A stretch of 64,000 nucleotides of DNA from Microbacterium elymi (GTDB taxonomy: Bacteria; Actinomycetota; Actinomycetes; Actinomycetales; Microbacteriaceae): assembly GCF_021582895.2 (NCBI RefSeq), contig NZ_CP091139.2:3286001-3350000 (forward strand), written 5' to 3'. The notes beneath the pieces were generated by a model. It saw only the letters and a list, made by a program, of their open reading frames with translations. It searched no databases and was not told where the DNA came from. This document shows, in pieces, positions 63,789 through 64,000 of this stretch (its first letter is position 1; every line of letters starts with the position of its first letter). Both the position numbers and the translations under genes were made by a program.

Positions 63789-64000
63789 ATGAGCGGTCGG
63801 GCACCCGCGATCGGCACCGCACCGGCGCATGACGAGGTATTCGAGCGCAACCGCGTCGCCCAGCAGCAGCTGGCGCAGACCCTGCGCGAGCGACTCGCCG
63901 TCGCCGCGGTCGGCGGGTCGGAGCGCTCGCGGGAGCGGCACGTCGCCCGCGGCAAGCGCTGCCCGAGACCGGGTGGACCGGCTGCTGGACGAGGGAAGCC
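63789..64000 (+). CDS. Acyl-CoA carboxylase carboxyltransferase subunit (3' truncated, indel)
   Basis: Only the first ~70 residues are present; the gene runs off the window. FERNRVAQQQLAQTLRERLAVAAVGGSERSRERHVARGK is the N-terminal signature of methylcrotonyl- or propionyl-CoA carboxylase beta subunits, followed by DRVDRLLDEGS in a shifted frame. A small indel near 63955-63965 at GCTGC separates them. With the dehydrogenase genes and TetR operator it suggests branched-chain amino acid breakdown; the exact acyl-CoA is not determinable here. Confidence 0.8.
   Translation, partial: MSGRAPAIGTAPAHDEVFERNRVAQQQLAQTLRERLAVAAVGGSERSRERHVARGKRCPRPGGPAAGRGK

Overview
The window is chromosomal DNA of a high-GC actinobacterium. 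RbpA, WhiA, the OpcA/Zwf pair, the corynebacterial-type GlgA, the MoxR/DUF58 cluster and the order gap-pgk-tpi-secG-rbpA-pgl-opcA-zwf-pgi-tal-tkt-ctaB-ctaA-suf all point to Microbacteriaceae, most likely Microbacterium. The genus is inferred from family knowledge; no marker gene was searched. I see no rRNA, tRNA or CRISPR array. Most of the region is housekeeping DNA with short or overlapping gene junctions.

Layout: 1-3.5 kb holds a truncated GGDEF-like membrane protein and an OmpR-type regulator behind a SipW-type signal peptidase with two exported cargo proteins. 3.6-10.5 kb holds coaE, uvrB and a MoxR/DUF58 cluster. 10.6-17.4 kb holds uvrA, uvrC, rapZ and whiA. 17.5-22 kb holds sodA, gap-pgk-tpiA, secG and rbpA. 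22-30 kb is a minus-strand chain for the pentose phosphate pathway and glucose-6-phosphate metabolism, with tkt first. 30.4-35.2 kb holds the haem A genes ctaB and ctaA, split by an accessory insert made of a glycosyltransferase, an IS5-family element and a transposase remnant. 35.5-40.9 kb is the SUF iron-sulfur operon plus a C-S lyase-type aminotransferase. 40.9-45.8 kb is an iron-siderophore ABC importer with a siderophore-interacting protein behind an iron box. 45.9-48.5 kb is a DedA/histidine kinase/response regulator operon. 48.6-59.3 kb holds an ABC-F protein, SURF1, two proteins with 15-bp in-frame repeats, fabG, serB, glgC/glgA, an ABC ATPase, rpmE2, an exonuclease, a hydrolase and an Lrp regulator. 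59.5-64 kb holds a branched-chain 2-oxoacid dehydrogenase (E1a, E1b, E2), a TetR regulator with a twin-palindrome operator, and the start of an acyl-CoA carboxylase.

The dominant feature is not a gene. More than 50 single- or double-base indels break otherwise normal genes, many of them essential. Most sit in the pentamer GCWGC (GCAGC/GCTGC): 26 are the same event, duplication of the central A or T to give GCAAGC/GCTTGC, and others lose or gain a base inside the same pentamer. This looks like a systematic long-read consensus error at one sequence motif, plausibly a methylated one, rather than gene decay. Genes are therefore annotated across these breaks as single CDSs, with the break positions given.

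The most interesting biology is the SipW/TasA-like export locus, with 11-bp-phased YTGAG boxes typical of OmpR/PhoB sites in its promoter region. Other points are a recurrent leaderless promoter pattern (TAGRCT-like -10 exactly 6 nt before the start codon), an iron box, and operator palindromes before the carboxylase.
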